Below are positions 1 to 9,122 of a stretch of 51,756 nt of DNA, piece by piece. The notes beneath the pieces were generated by a model. That model saw only the letters and a program-made list of their open reading frames with translations. It was not told the DNA's origin and did no database searches. Numbering within the stretch: position 1 is the first letter of the stretch; every line of letters starts with the position of its first letter. The translations under genes were made by a program, and so were the position numbers. Source of the DNA: Saprospiraceae bacterium (GTDB lineage: Bacteria; Bacteroidota; Bacteroidia; Chitinophagales; Saprospiraceae); NCBI GenBank assembly GCA_013001975.1, contig JABDKX010000251.1:1-51756 (forward strand), given 5' to 3'.

Positions 1-2
1 TA

Positions 3-947
3 ATGAAGAATGGCTTAATTATACGGTCAACAGGGAGCTGGTACGAAGTGAAAACTTCTGATAAGAAAATTGTAAAATGCAGGATGCCTGGAAAATTTAG
101 GTTGAATGGAAAAAAGTTAACCAACCCCGTCGCTGTAGGTGATTTTGTAGATATTGAACTTGAAGAAAATCAAGATACTGGTATCATCACCAAAATTAGA
201 GATAGAAAAAATTATGTTATAAGGCAATCGCCAAGAAAAAAACATTTTGTACACATCATCGCATCAAATATTGATCAAGCTTTACTCATTGTAACTATAA
301 GTCATCCAAAATTAAAGCAAGGTTTTATAGATCGCTTCTTACTGATGACAGAGCCATATGATATTCCAGTTCATATCTTTTTTAACAAAGGAGATGTGTA
401 CTCTGATGATGACTTGATGCTCTTTGAGGATCTGAAAGAAATTTACGAACGTATTGGTTATAGATGTTATCTTGTTTCGGCCTTAGAAGAAAAGGGAATA
501 GACACATTAAAAAAAGTTATTGAAGGTAAAACCACTTTGATTAGTGGACAATCTGGCGTTGGAAAATCCTCCCTTATAAATTGTGTCAATCCCAACTTTG
601 ATTTAAAAACAAAAGATATATCCGATTATACAGGAAAAGGGCAGCACACCACAACTTTTGCTGAGCTATTTGAAATAAATGAAAATACCCATATCATTGA
701 TACCCCTGGTATAAAAACCCTCAGCTTTAATCATTTAGAAACACAAGATATCGCTCATAATTTCAAAGAATTTTTCAAATATTCTAAAAATTGCAAGTTT
801 GACGATTGTCTGCATAGAAACGAGCCCAAATGTGCGGTCAAAGATGCTGTTGAAGAAGGGGAGATCAGTATATATCGCTATCAAAACTACCTCCATCTAT
901 TAGATGAAGTTGAAGATCAAAACTATTGGGAGCGTCACAGTGGTTAA
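3..947 (+). CDS. rsgA: Ribosome small subunit GTPase RsgA
   Basis: Circularly permuted GTPase that binds the 30S subunit late in its maturation and releases assembly factors on GTP hydrolysis; cytoplasmic. The 314-residue protein has an N-terminal OB-fold region, then the permuted G motifs: NKGD (G4) near residue 128, the P-loop GQSGVGKSS near 182 and DTPG (G3) near 233. A C-terminal zinc knuckle follows with C264, C269, H271 and C277. Motif order and length are typical of the family. ATG lies at position 3, so the gene is complete although it starts at the window edge; whether it belongs to an operon cannot be seen. It converges on the exporter gene with a 17-bp gap. Identification is firm. 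Confidence 0.96.
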   Translation: MKNGLIIRSTGSWYEVKTSDKKIVKCRMPGKFRLNGKKLTNPVAVGDFVDIELEENQDTGIITKIRDRKNYVIRQSPRKKHFVHIIASNIDQALLIVTISHPKLKQGFIDRFLLMTEPYDIPVHIFFNKGDVYSDDDLMLFEDLKEIYERIGYRCYLVSALEEKGIDTLKKVIEGKTTLISGQSGVGKSSLINCVNPNFDLKTKDISDYTGKGQHTTTFAELFEINENTHIIDTPGIKTLSFNHLETQDIAHNFKEFFKYSKNCKFDDCLHRNEPKCAVKDAVEEGEISIYRYQNYLHLLDEVEDQNYWERHSG

Positions 948-964
948 CAGTTTTTCTTCTTGCT

Positions 965-3214
965 TTAGTCATCAAATTTTCTAATAATAACAGGCAATAA
1001 AAACAAGTCTGCAACGACAGCACTGACCAGCGTGACTGAAATCAATAATCCAATTATTACACTTGGAAGATTAGAAGAAAACATCAAAACTAGAAATCCG
1101 AAAAATAGAATAATTGATGTATAGATAATAGCCTTTCCTGTTTCTAAAAAAGTAATTAAAAGCGCCTTTTCCTTATCGCCGTTATTTCTGTCTTTTGCGA
1201 GTTTGTATTTACTCATAAAATGAATTGTGTCATCAACAGCAATTCCAAAGATGATTGCAAAGACAATTGAAACACCAGCTTCCAAAGCAATATTTGCATA
1301 CCCTAAGAGTGCCGCCGCAAAAAGAAGAGGGACAATGTTGGGAATCAATGCAATCAATAGAAACCTTATTCTTCTAAACAACAAACCCATTAATAAACTA
1401 ACTATAAGTAAGGCAATGCCAAGACCGTATAACAGACTTTCACGAACAAACTCTGCATTTTTATCAAGAATAATTCCTGTGCCTGTTTGCTTTATTGTCA
1501 CTACAGAACTGTCTATATTATTTGAAATCCAATCATCTACTTCTAAGCTGACTTTTTGAATGTTTTCTGCACCGACATCTTTTATTCTTGAGCTGATCCT
1601 TGTTTTTCGACGGTCCTTACTTATCAAAACTTCAGAACCCATTAAAGGAATTTTATCCAAAAATGGAGATACTCTTTCGTATTCTTTCTGAGTAGGCATT
1701 TTATATGCAGAAGGGTCGTCTCCCTTCAACATTTGATTTATACTTTTTATCATTGTTGCCAATGAAAAGGCATTGAAAATTTCTGCTTGCGATTTGACAT
1801 ACGCTTCTGTCCTTGCCACAGCATCTATCACTTCATAATCAAATACATTATAGCCCTCCTTAATCGTAATCGCTAATTCTAAAGGTCTGAAGCCAGCAAA
1901 CTCTTTTTCAAAAAACATAAAGTCTTCGGTTATTTTAGCGCCCTGAGGCAGATTTTTTTGAAGTTCATAATTTGTGTGAATTAAAGATATACCATAGATA
2001 CTTAATCCTAAAAACAAAAAGGACATATACACTATTCGCTTACCGTTATTTAATGTATAATTATAGGACCATGTTAATATTCGAGTCCAATTAAATTTTG
2101 ATTTTTTATAATTAAGTAATTGGTCGTTGGAAAAATAGGTTAGTAATGGACATGTAAAAGTGATAACCACAATATAAGCTATGATAACACCAATGGCTGA
2201 ATTTATTCCAAACTCCTTAATAGGTATAATTCTCGAACTGAGTAACGTTGCAAATCCTACTGCCGTTGTGAGTGAAGTTAACAACGTTGCCATACCAATT
2301 TGCTTTATTGTTACTTCTAGTGCCTCTTTCTTAAGTTTACCACTCTTCAGCTCATCAAAATATTTGGTCATTATGTGAATCACATCACTTGTTCCCACAA
2401 TCAACATTAGAATAGGGTATAATGCTGCCATTAAAGAAAGCTCCCTCCCAAGTAATGATAATACCCCAAGAAATATCAAGAGTGCCAAACCAATCGAACT
2501 TAGTGCTATTAAGATACTTCGCCATTTACTGAAGATAAATATCATCACAATGGAAATTAAGATGCCACTTATTATTGTAGAAATGGTGATTTCCTTAAAC
2601 TGCAATTCAGATAATTCAGTTTGAAAATAAGCTCTGCCAAGAATATGATAATTCTCCATATTATAGGCACTCAGAAGGCTATCTACTTCATGCATAATAA
2701 TTTTGGACTCTTTTATTTGAATCTCATCTTCTGTTTTGATAATGGCTGCTGTGGCTGTCGCTTTTTCATTGACTAGGGTATAAAGAATTCTTTCGTCATT
2801 TAAAAGTCGTATGCTGTCCTTTTTTAATAACGAGGGGTTGTCGAGATGAACAGCATTCTTGATTATGGGTCCGATTGGACTCATGGTTGGAAAACCAAAC
2901 AATGGAAGAGATTGGACTGAAGTCACATAACTTACATCTTGGCACGCAATAGAAAAAGTTTTGAGGCGCTTTAAGAATGAAGTATCAAAAATGCTGGGTT
3001 CATTTACGAAAGCTATCAGCAAAAAATTGTCATCTGTTTCGAATTCCTCAATAAATTCTTGAAAGAATTCGAGGTCTTTATCTCCGGTTGGAAAAAATTG
3101 CTCAAAATTGAAAGCGAACTTTAAATGAGGTAATGTTAATAAGCATAAGAGACTTATAACAACTGTTCCGATAATTAGCGACAATCGGTTTTTATAATAC
3201 TTTTGGAACCACAT
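965..3214 (-). CDS. RND/MMPL-family membrane exporter
   Basis: Predicted inner-membrane transporter of the RND superfamily, in the MMPL/HAE3-like group of hydrophobic-molecule exporters; the substrate is unknown. The sequence shows one N-terminal membrane helix, an exposed domain of about 170 residues, a cluster of five or six helices, a second exposed domain and a second helix cluster, the usual duplicated RND layout. Each half carries the helix-4 type motif: GTSDVIHIMTKY in the first and GIAVDDTIHFMSKY in the second, with the intramembrane acidic residues that relay protons in RND pumps. I take ATG at 3214 as the start (749 residues); a TTG 18 bases upstream is in frame but gives no better signal. 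There is no adjacent membrane-fusion or TolC gene, so it probably acts alone. Family sure, function not. Confidence 0.88.
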   Translation of the reverse strand: MWFQKYYKNRLSLIIGTVVISLLCLLTLPHLKFAFNFEQFFPTGDKDLEFFQEFIEEFETDDNFLLIAFVNEPSIFDTSFLKRLKTFSIACQDVSYVTSVQSLPLFGFPTMSPIGPIIKNAVHLDNPSLLKKDSIRLLNDERILYTLVNEKATATAAIIKTEDEIQIKESKIIMHEVDSLLSAYNMENYHILGRAYFQTELSELQFKEITISTIISGILISIVMIFIFSKWRSILIALSSIGLALLIFLGVLSLLGRELSLMAALYPILMLIVGTSDVIHIMTKYFDELKSGKLKKEALEVTIKQIGMATLLTSLTTAVGFATLLSSRIIPIKEFGINSAIGVIIAYIVVITFTCPLLTYFSNDQLLNYKKSKFNWTRILTWSYNYTLNNGKRIVYMSFLFLGLSIYGISLIHTNYELQKNLPQGAKITEDFMFFEKEFAGFRPLELAITIKEGYNVFDYEVIDAVARTEAYVKSQAEIFNAFSLATMIKSINQMLKGDDPSAYKMPTQKEYERVSPFLDKIPLMGSEVLISKDRRKTRISSRIKDVGAENIQKVSLEVDDWISNNIDSSVVTIKQTGTGIILDKNAEFVRESLLYGLGIALLIVSLLMGLLFRRIRFLLIALIPNIVPLLFAAALLGYANIALEAGVSIVFAIIFGIAVDDTIHFMSKYKLAKDRNNGDKEKALLITFLETGKAIIYTSIILFFGFLVLMFSSNLPSVIIGLLISVTLVSAVVADLFLLPVIIRKFDD

Positions 3215-3313
3215 GCTGTTATAACAGATCAATTTTGATTTTGCTTAGTAAAACACCGTTTATTTTCATAATTTTTTCAATTACTCCTGAGGTGTGGTTT
3301 TTCAAATCTTTAC

Positions 3314-3321
3314 TACCTTCG
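3314..3321 (+). promoter_or_regulatory. Predicted -7 box of rnhB
   Basis: TAccTTCG matches the Bacteroidota -7 consensus TAnnTTTG with one change. The GTG start of rnhB follows after only 4 bases, so the transcript would be leaderless or nearly so. No convincing -33 TTTG was found. Confidence 0.45.
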
Positions 3322-3325
3322 CAGG

Positions 3326-3946
3326 GTGTTACTTTCACAATATACAGAGGATAAAATTGAAGCAGGGACAGATGAAGCTGGCAGGGGATGTTTGGCCGGT
3401 CCTGTCTTTGCTGCTGCCGTCATCTTACCCAAAGAGTTTACGCATCCGTTTTTAAGAGATAGTAAGAAATTGAATTCCATTCAGCGGGAGGAGTTAGAAA
3501 AAATTATTAAAGCTGAGGCTGTTGATTATGCTGTAAAAAAGATAACACCAAAAAAAATTGATCAGATCAATATCCTCAATGCCTCCATATTGGCTATGCA
3601 TAAATCTTTAGCAGCGCTTCGGGTCAATCCAGAATTTATTTTAGTTGATGGCAATAGATTTAAGCCATTTAAAAAAATACCTTTTGAATGTATTATAAAA
3701 GGTGATGATAAGTTTTATTCCATAGCTGCCGCTTCTATTCTTGCAAAAGTAGGCCGTGACCGATACATGAGAAGAATGGCAAAGAAGTTTCCTTTTTATT
3801 CTTGGGAAACAAATATGGGATACCCAACAAAAGCTCACCGAGCTTCAATCGAAACGCACGGCATTACACCACTTCACAGGCTAACATTTAAGTTATTGGA
3901 TAAAACTAATCAGTTGGATCTTTTTGATTCTTTCGATAATCGGTAA
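3326..3946 (+). CDS. rnhB: Ribonuclease HII
   Basis: Endonuclease that cuts the RNA strand of RNA-DNA hybrids and removes misincorporated ribonucleotides from DNA; cytoplasmic. The 206-residue protein opens with the RNase HII signature GTDEAGRG (catalytic D16, E17), then DSKKL, LVDGN (third acid) and the block ending SIAAASILAKV. The start is GTG at 3326: the first catalytic acid is residue 16, no in-frame ATG lies between, and the -7 box is just upstream. Its 3' end overlaps the convergent gene downstream by 41 bp, a fairly long tail-to-tail overlap. Family call is firm. Confidence 0.95.
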   Translation: MLLSQYTEDKIEAGTDEAGRGCLAGPVFAAAVILPKEFTHPFLRDSKKLNSIQREELEKIIKAEAVDYAVKKITPKKIDQINILNASILAMHKSLAALRVNPEFILVDGNRFKPFKKIPFECIIKGDDKFYSIAAASILAKVGRDRYMRRMAKKFPFYSWETNMGYPTKAHRASIETHGITPLHRLTFKLLDKTNQLDLFDSFDNR

Positions 3947-4523
3947 AATTATTCCAAAACCTATCTAATAATTGTATTTGGTCATCGATGGCCAGTGATT
4001 CATCAAAGCATGCATTTAAGATATTTATATTCAAATGTGATTGACCAAAAGCATAAAAGGCATCAAACGTTTTAGTTCCTTCATCGGCCTCCTTCTCTAA
4101 AGGGGCATCGTCATGACCAAATAAAATATATTGGTAAGCAAAGACAATGAGATAAAATAAAAAAAACCTATATTTTTTTGCATGCTCTAAGTGTCTGACC
4201 TCATGCGCTGATAAGCGTAACCAACGATACAAATTATTTGCGTAAGCCCGGTTGCTATAAATTTCCTTTTCCTCAGAAAAAAAATTCTCCGTGAATGTAA
4301 TCGAAGCCTTTTTGTCAGAGCCTAAAGTAATGGCTCCGCCTCCTTTTTTTGAATTATACCAAGGAATAAAGCGAAAAATACTTCTTGGAAATACAGTAGC
4401 CCTCTCTATTGTCTCTTTATCAATTCCTGAAACCAAAGAAAGAAAATGGTTCGCTGTAGGTGAATATTTAAATGTATTCTTCTTTTGGTGAGGTGTTAAT
4501 ATTTGCTTATTAATTGTGATCAT
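3906..4523 (-). CDS. Small HExxH metallopeptidase-like protein
   Basis: Function unknown; probably a zinc-binding protein of the gluzincin type. The 205-residue protein has HEVRH at residues 107-111 (two His ligands and the catalytic Glu) and, 34 residues on, a PLEKEADEG segment whose E145 or E143 could be the third zinc ligand, as in DUF4157- and M48-like families. Between them is one strongly hydrophobic stretch (about 120-135). There is no clear signal peptide. The start codon overlaps the end of hemW by 14 bp, so the two are probably co-transcribed, and the 3' end overlaps rnhB by 41 bp on the other strand. It could be an inactive member, because the rest of a protease fold cannot be recognised by eye. 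Confidence 0.6.
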   Translation of the reverse strand: MITINKQILTPHQKKNTFKYSPTANHFLSLVSGIDKETIERATVFPRSIFRFIPWYNSKKGGGAITLGSDKKASITFTENFFSEEKEIYSNRAYANNLYRWLRLSAHEVRHLEHAKKYRFFLFYLIVFAYQYILFGHDDAPLEKEADEGTKTFDAFYAFGQSHLNINILNACFDESLAIDDQIQLLDRFWNNFTDYRKNQKDPTD

Positions 4524-5640
4524 AAAACAGTGTTGCGATGATATTGTCGGCCATCAGTTTTCCTTGTGAAGACAACACGTAGTGATTTGCATTCTCAATG
4601 ATATCTCCACTATGAATCAGGCTATCTACAGTATACAAAAATTGCTGTTTGTGATCATCCCCTAAAAAGGCCAAATTGCTTTTATGACAACCCCATTTGG
4701 TTCTTAGTCCCGTAAGCAGATACTCATTAAAAATATCTTTTGGCTTAAGTAATTCTTTTTCAAAAGGTACTTGCCCATTATCGATTTGCGCTATGTATTT
4801 TGAATTATGACTTACGTTCCATTGACGTTCCTTGCCATTAAAAGAATGAGCTGCTGGGCCTACTCCTAGATATTTTTTTTGCAACCAATAGTGTGTGTTA
4901 TGTTTAGAATATTTTTCGTCTTTCGCATAATTTGAAATTTCGTAGTGATCGTAACCAAACTCATTTAAAACTTTAACTGTACTGCTGAATTGGTCTGCAT
5001 ATCGTCCTTCATCAGGAGCTTCCTTTTTACCGAGCTTAATCATTTTTTCCAAAGCTGTATTTGGTTCTACGGTTAATCCATAGCATGAAATATGTGGGAC
5101 ATTCAAATCATTGGTTTGAGACAAGTTTTTATACCAAATTTCATCAGAGTTTGTGGGACAACCAAAAATTAAGTCTATTGAAATATTGCTTATGCCAATA
5201 TCCTGAGCAAACTTGATGCTGTTATAGGCCTGTTCCACATTATGTGAGCGATTCATCCAATCCAAATCTTTATCCTCAAACGATTGAACACCTATACTTA
5301 ATCTATTAATACCTGCTTGATGCAGGTCTTTTAATTTGATTGCCGTTAAGTCATCTGGGTTGGCTTCGAGGGTAATTTCGACATCATCGATAACATCATG
5401 AAATTTATAAATGGCTGATAAAATACCTTCGATTTCTACCTTGTTGAGTACTGATGGTGTACCTCCACCAAAATAAATGGTTTGAATTTTGTCATTATTT
5501 AAATAATGGCGTTGAATTTCAATTTCTTTTACAATAGAAGCTATAACTGCAGATTGCAAATTCAAATTGGTTGAAAAATGAAAGTTGCAATAATGGCAAG
5601 CTTTTTTACAAAAAGGAATATGTATATAAATACCCGACAT
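4510..5640 (-). CDS. hemW: Radical SAM heme chaperone HemW
   Basis: Radical SAM protein of the HemN/HemW family that binds heme and is thought to deliver it to respiratory proteins. The 376-residue protein has the 4Fe-4S cluster motif CX3CX2C at C11, C15 and C18, followed directly by NF as in HemW rather than the extra Cys of true HemN oxidases. GGGTPS follows near residue 58, with the usual TIM-barrel motifs (EANPDD, GVQSF) and the C-terminal HemN-type domain. ATG at 5640 is supported because the Fe-S motif begins ten residues later. It is divergent from the Omp85-like gene. Older annotation would call it coproporphyrinogen III oxidase; the Cys pattern argues against that activity. Confidence 0.92.
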   Translation of the reverse strand: MSGIYIHIPFCKKACHYCNFHFSTNLNLQSAVIASIVKEIEIQRHYLNNDKIQTIYFGGGTPSVLNKVEIEGILSAIYKFHDVIDDVEITLEANPDDLTAIKLKDLHQAGINRLSIGVQSFEDKDLDWMNRSHNVEQAYNSIKFAQDIGISNISIDLIFGCPTNSDEIWYKNLSQTNDLNVPHISCYGLTVEPNTALEKMIKLGKKEAPDEGRYADQFSSTVKVLNEFGYDHYEISNYAKDEKYSKHNTHYWLQKKYLGVGPAAHSFNGKERQWNVSHNSKYIAQIDNGQVPFEKELLKPKDIFNEYLLTGLRTKWGCHKSNLAFLGDDHKQQFLYTVDSLIHSGDIIENANHYVLSSQGKLMADNIIATLFYDHN

Positions 5641-5647
5641 TCACGCT

Positions 5648-5655
5648 TATCTTTG
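5648..5655 (+). promoter_or_regulatory. Predicted -7 box of the Omp85-like gene
   Basis: TATCTTTG is a perfect match to the Bacteroidota -7 consensus TAnnTTTG. It lies 21 bases before the TTG start at 5677 and within the short gap to hemW. Confidence 0.6.
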
Positions 5656-5676
5656 TAACAAATATATTACCATTAA

Positions 5677-7449
5677 TTGATCCGTAGTATTCTTATAGTC
5701 TTTACATTTTTAATTCTACTGTATTCACCAAGTTGGGCACAGGAAAGCAAGGTATGGCTGAAACCTTCGGGGACTTCACAAACCCTAACGGATAGTGTTT
5801 TAATAGTCAAAAAGAACATTAATGTCAATGATCGCTTAAGAATTTATATTAACAACTTGATCAACCAAAATTATCTGGAATCGTCCGTTGATTCTATAAA
5901 AAAGACCTTTGTATCGGGAGAGGAGAGGACTACTGCGTATATCTATCAGGGAAAGAAATACAATTTTGAGACGCTTGCTTTTGATAGCAGTAATCTAAAG
6001 TTATTTAAACAGTGGAAGGTCGATCCTCCCACAAATACCATAGAATTTATCACATTAAGAGATAAGATTTCAACTTACTATTCAAATAATGGATACCCAT
6101 TTGCAAAAATTTATTTAGACAGTCTTAATTTGGAAAATCATAAAGTGACTGGTCGTTTTAATATTAATAAAGGTCCTAGAATCATTATTGATTCATTATG
6201 TATAAAAGGAGATTTGAAAATTAGAACAGCTTATCTTGAAAAATATCTCAATATTGACCAAGGTCAGCTATATGATCACAGTAAGGTTATAGAGGTTGGT
6301 TTGTTACTCGACAAATTACGATTTTTAGAACAAGAAAAAAGTCCTGACATTACCTTCTTTAATCAATACTCAACGATCAACTTATATTTAAAAAATAAAA
6401 ACACAAGTCGATTTGATTTACTTTTTGGTGTAATCCCTACTACGGCTATTGAAGGTCAACAATTATTTTTATCATTAGATTTTACTGCTGAATTATTAAA
6501 TAAACTTGGATATGGGGAGTATTTGTTCGTCAATTTTGAAAGACTAAGGCCTGAGCAACAAGAATTTGAGTTTAAATTTAATTATCCCTACATTTTAAAT
6601 TTGCCATATGCTGTAGATTTTGATTTCAGTATCTTCAGAAACAGTTTTGATTATCAAACATTAAAGTCAAATATTGGACTTGAATATTTGGTAAGTAGTG
6701 ACATCCAAATAAAGGTGGGTTGGAATGTAGAGTCTACCAAAATTGTCGATGTTGACACTACTCAAGTATTAGCTTCTCAATCATTGCCCGAAGACTTAGA
6801 TGTCGAACACAATGGTATCTCTATTGAATCTGCTATCAACAAATTAGATTACCGATTTAATCCCAGAAAAGGATATTCTCTTTACGTTAAGGGTGTTGCA
6901 GGTAAAAAAACGATTAAACAAAACTCGACTATCCTAAACCTTAGTAATGAAAATGTAAACTTTTCAGAGCTTTATGAAGCAGTAAAATTAAATTCATTCC
7001 GGTATGAATTAGAATCTGAGTTTTCATTGTTTCTTCCGTTGGCACAACGTGGTGCCTTTGCGTTTCATTTGAAAGGCGGATGGAAATACAGCAATAACAA
7101 GATATTCAGAAATGAAAAATTTCAAATCGGTGGTAATAAATTGCTGCGTGGATTTGATGAAGCGACTTTCTTTACCGCTTACTATGGAATTTCGACTTTA
7201 GAATATCGATTGTTACTGTCCAACAATTCCTACTTCAGTGTTCCTTTTATTGACATTGGTGTTTTAGAAAATCCAACTGCTGAAGATGAAATGTCAGAAT
7301 CAACTTTGGCAATAGGATTTGGGACCAGTTTAGGTGTTGAAACGAAAGCAGGTTTATTTAATTTCTCATTAGCTGTTGGACGGACAAGTAACGAAGGATT
7401 TGATTTTAAAAGACCAAAGGCTCATTTTGGTTTTGTCTCTCTTTTTTAA
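5677..7449 (+). CDS. Omp85/BamA-TamA-like outer-membrane protein
   Basis: Predicted outer-membrane beta-barrel of the Omp85 superfamily, which inserts or translocates proteins at the outer membrane; the exact client is unknown. The 590-residue protein starts with a signal peptide (hydrophobic core then SWA-QE, cleavage near residue 22), followed by one or two POTRA-like modules (the YSNNGYPFAKI region and a GPRIIIDS strand), and then a barrel of about 350 residues ending in Phe. The lid-loop signature (V/L)RGF occurs as LRGF at 490-493. It is shorter than BamA (about 800 residues), so it is a TamA/surface-antigen type member. The start is TTG at 5677, directly after an in-frame stop and before the signal peptide. 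It converges with the arylsulfotransferase pair, leaving 10 bp. Confidence 0.85.
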   Translation: MIRSILIVFTFLILLYSPSWAQESKVWLKPSGTSQTLTDSVLIVKKNINVNDRLRIYINNLINQNYLESSVDSIKKTFVSGEERTTAYIYQGKKYNFETLAFDSSNLKLFKQWKVDPPTNTIEFITLRDKISTYYSNNGYPFAKIYLDSLNLENHKVTGRFNINKGPRIIIDSLCIKGDLKIRTAYLEKYLNIDQGQLYDHSKVIEVGLLLDKLRFLEQEKSPDITFFNQYSTINLYLKNKNTSRFDLLFGVIPTTAIEGQQLFLSLDFTAELLNKLGYGEYLFVNFERLRPEQQEFEFKFNYPYILNLPYAVDFDFSIFRNSFDYQTLKSNIGLEYLVSSDIQIKVGWNVESTKIVDVDTTQVLASQSLPEDLDVEHNGISIESAINKLDYRFNPRKGYSLYVKGVAGKKTIKQNSTILNLSNENVNFSELYEAVKLNSFRYELESEFSLFLPLAQRGAFAFHLKGGWKYSNNKIFRNEKFQIGGNKLLRGFDEATFFTAYYGISTLEYRLLLSNNSYFSVPFIDIGVLENPTAEDEMSESTLAIGFGTSLGVETKAGLFNFSLAVGRTSNEGFDFKRPKAHFGFVSLF

Positions 7450-7459
7450 AACTTTCGTT

Positions 7460-9121
7460 TTATATTTTTATCACTTTAGAAGTAAATGTTTCTTTGGCAT
7501 TCTCGAATCGTGCTTGAATCAGATATAACCCAGAATTCAAACGACTCATATCAACAGACGTATTACCCGTTTTAACTATTTTGTTGACAACAATGTGACC
7601 TTTTCCATCAATAATTAAAAGATTATACTCATTTGAGTTTTGACTCTTAATATTGACTACATCCAAAACTGGATTAGGGTAAACAAGCAAATTATGGTTT
7701 TCTATTTCGGTAAGGTTACTAATAAATATGGTACATTCTCTGTCAAGTGGTTCCAATTCTAAAGGCAAACCTGGTGTCAAGTCTTTGCCTACAAGACCAG
7801 GATAAAAAGTTGGATATTTATAAGCACGAAACAATGCTGTTCCGCCTGGATTATCACCTTGAGTTAATTGTGTTGAAGAGACTGGATTTTGATAATCCCA
7901 AACTGTATTTTTATTTTCATCTATTTCCCATATTCTACCTGCTTCTCCATTACAAATAATAGTATTTCCATTTGGCAATCTGCTTGCGCCAGAGACTCTA
8001 CCGGCGTTAAAATCTAATCCTCCTGAAACCCTACTGTAAGACCAATCAACCTCTGCTGGTCCAAAAGGAAGACCTGGTAGTATTTCATAAAAGCCATTTT
8101 CATCAACTTGAGTATCTACAACATCAATAGCCGAATAGTTTCTATCTGTCGCATTATTAAAAATTATAATTTTACCTTTATCCGAACCATATTCAATCCA
8201 ATGCGCATCATGTTGTCCTGATAATTTTTGATCCACAACACTTCCTCTATTGTAGTTTACAGGATTGCCCCATCTGTAAAGAATGTCGCCACCTTTTCCG
8301 TATCGCCCTCCTGAATGACTTGCCGCTTCTTCTGTTGTTGTACTATGATCAATAATCCAAAATTCGTTAAAGTTTCTTGAGTTAATTATAATTTGGTCAA
8401 GTTCCGGATTATAATCAATTGCATTACAGTGATTCCAATCTGGACTATTTCCAAAACCACTAAAGTCTAGATTCATATTTATCAATTCTGGGTGATCGGA
8501 TATAACACCGTAAGTGGTAAGCGTTGAGTCAACATCTTGTATCAAGTGATCCCATATTCGCCACTCCCAAACTATTTCAGCGGAATCGATCCCTATGGGT
8601 TTAATTTCAACTACTTTGTCTGGCCAAATTCCGTTGTTGCCAAGGTTGCGTTGAATACCTTTAGTTTTCGCATCATCACTCTCAATTTTTTCCCATGCTA
8701 ATACCAAGATGTTTCCGTTAGGAAGGTATTCGACATCATGGTGTTGGTGTTGGTTTTCATCTGCAAATCTATAAGACCATTCTAATTCACCGTCCCAATC
8801 AAATAGTTCAATCATTCCCCCTCTTCCGCCTCCAGAAAAACTTCCAGATACAGACCCTGTCCTAAGCAATTGACCTGTTTCAAGTAAGTAAGCAACAGCG
8901 CCAGGTCTGAATTGACTTTCCCACTGATTAACCAATCTTCCGCAATTGTCTATTAAGAATGTTTTAGTTGATATTGAAGGTGCTATTAAAGTGTAACCGT
9001 CTTGAGAAGTGTCCGTGTTTAAAAACAAGCCAATAGTTTGGTTTTGTCCTTTAACAGATGTCATTGAAACAAATGTGATAATCAATATGAAATTGAAGGC
9101 GCGAAACATTTTATTGACCAT
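7460..9121 (-). CDS. Secreted arylsulfotransferase-like protein with T9SS tail (copy 2)
   Basis: Secreted beta-propeller protein of the aryl-sulfate sulfotransferase (ASST) family. Characterised members move sulfate between phenols; activity here is unproven. Visible are a signal peptide (residues 1 to about 25), repeated propeller blades with LPNG-N turns (HHDVEYLPNGN, SRLPNGNTI), the ASST-type QHDAHW segment and a Trp-rich VVEIKPIG/VWEWRIWDH region. A type A T9SS sorting domain of about 75 residues closes the protein, with the YPNPV motif and a final KVIKI. The stop of the upstream paralogue is one base before this ATG, so the genes are translationally coupled. They look like a tandem duplication with the same motif order. 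Whether a catalytic His matching that of E. coli AssT is present needs an alignment. Confidence 0.8.
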   Translation of the reverse strand: MVNKMFRAFNFILIITFVSMTSVKGQNQTIGLFLNTDTSQDGYTLIAPSISTKTFLIDNCGRLVNQWESQFRPGAVAYLLETGQLLRTGSVSGSFSGGGRGGMIELFDWDGELEWSYRFADENQHQHHDVEYLPNGNILVLAWEKIESDDAKTKGIQRNLGNNGIWPDKVVEIKPIGIDSAEIVWEWRIWDHLIQDVDSTLTTYGVISDHPELINMNLDFSGFGNSPDWNHCNAIDYNPELDQIIINSRNFNEFWIIDHSTTTEEAASHSGGRYGKGGDILYRWGNPVNYNRGSVVDQKLSGQHDAHWIEYGSDKGKIIIFNNATDRNYSAIDVVDTQVDENGFYEILPGLPFGPAEVDWSYSRVSGGLDFNAGRVSGASRLPNGNTIICNGEAGRIWEIDENKNTVWDYQNPVSSTQLTQGDNPGGTALFRAYKYPTFYPGLVGKDLTPGLPLELEPLDRECTIFISNLTEIENHNLLVYPNPVLDVVNIKSQNSNEYNLLIIDGKGHIVVNKIVKTGNTSVDMSRLNSGLYLIQARFENAKETFTSKVIKI

Positions 9122-9122
9122 G

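Noticed and set aside
1227-2378. Plus-strand frames opposite the RND exporter
   Set aside because: Low-complexity shadows of the exporter's hydrophobic codons, with no family resemblance.
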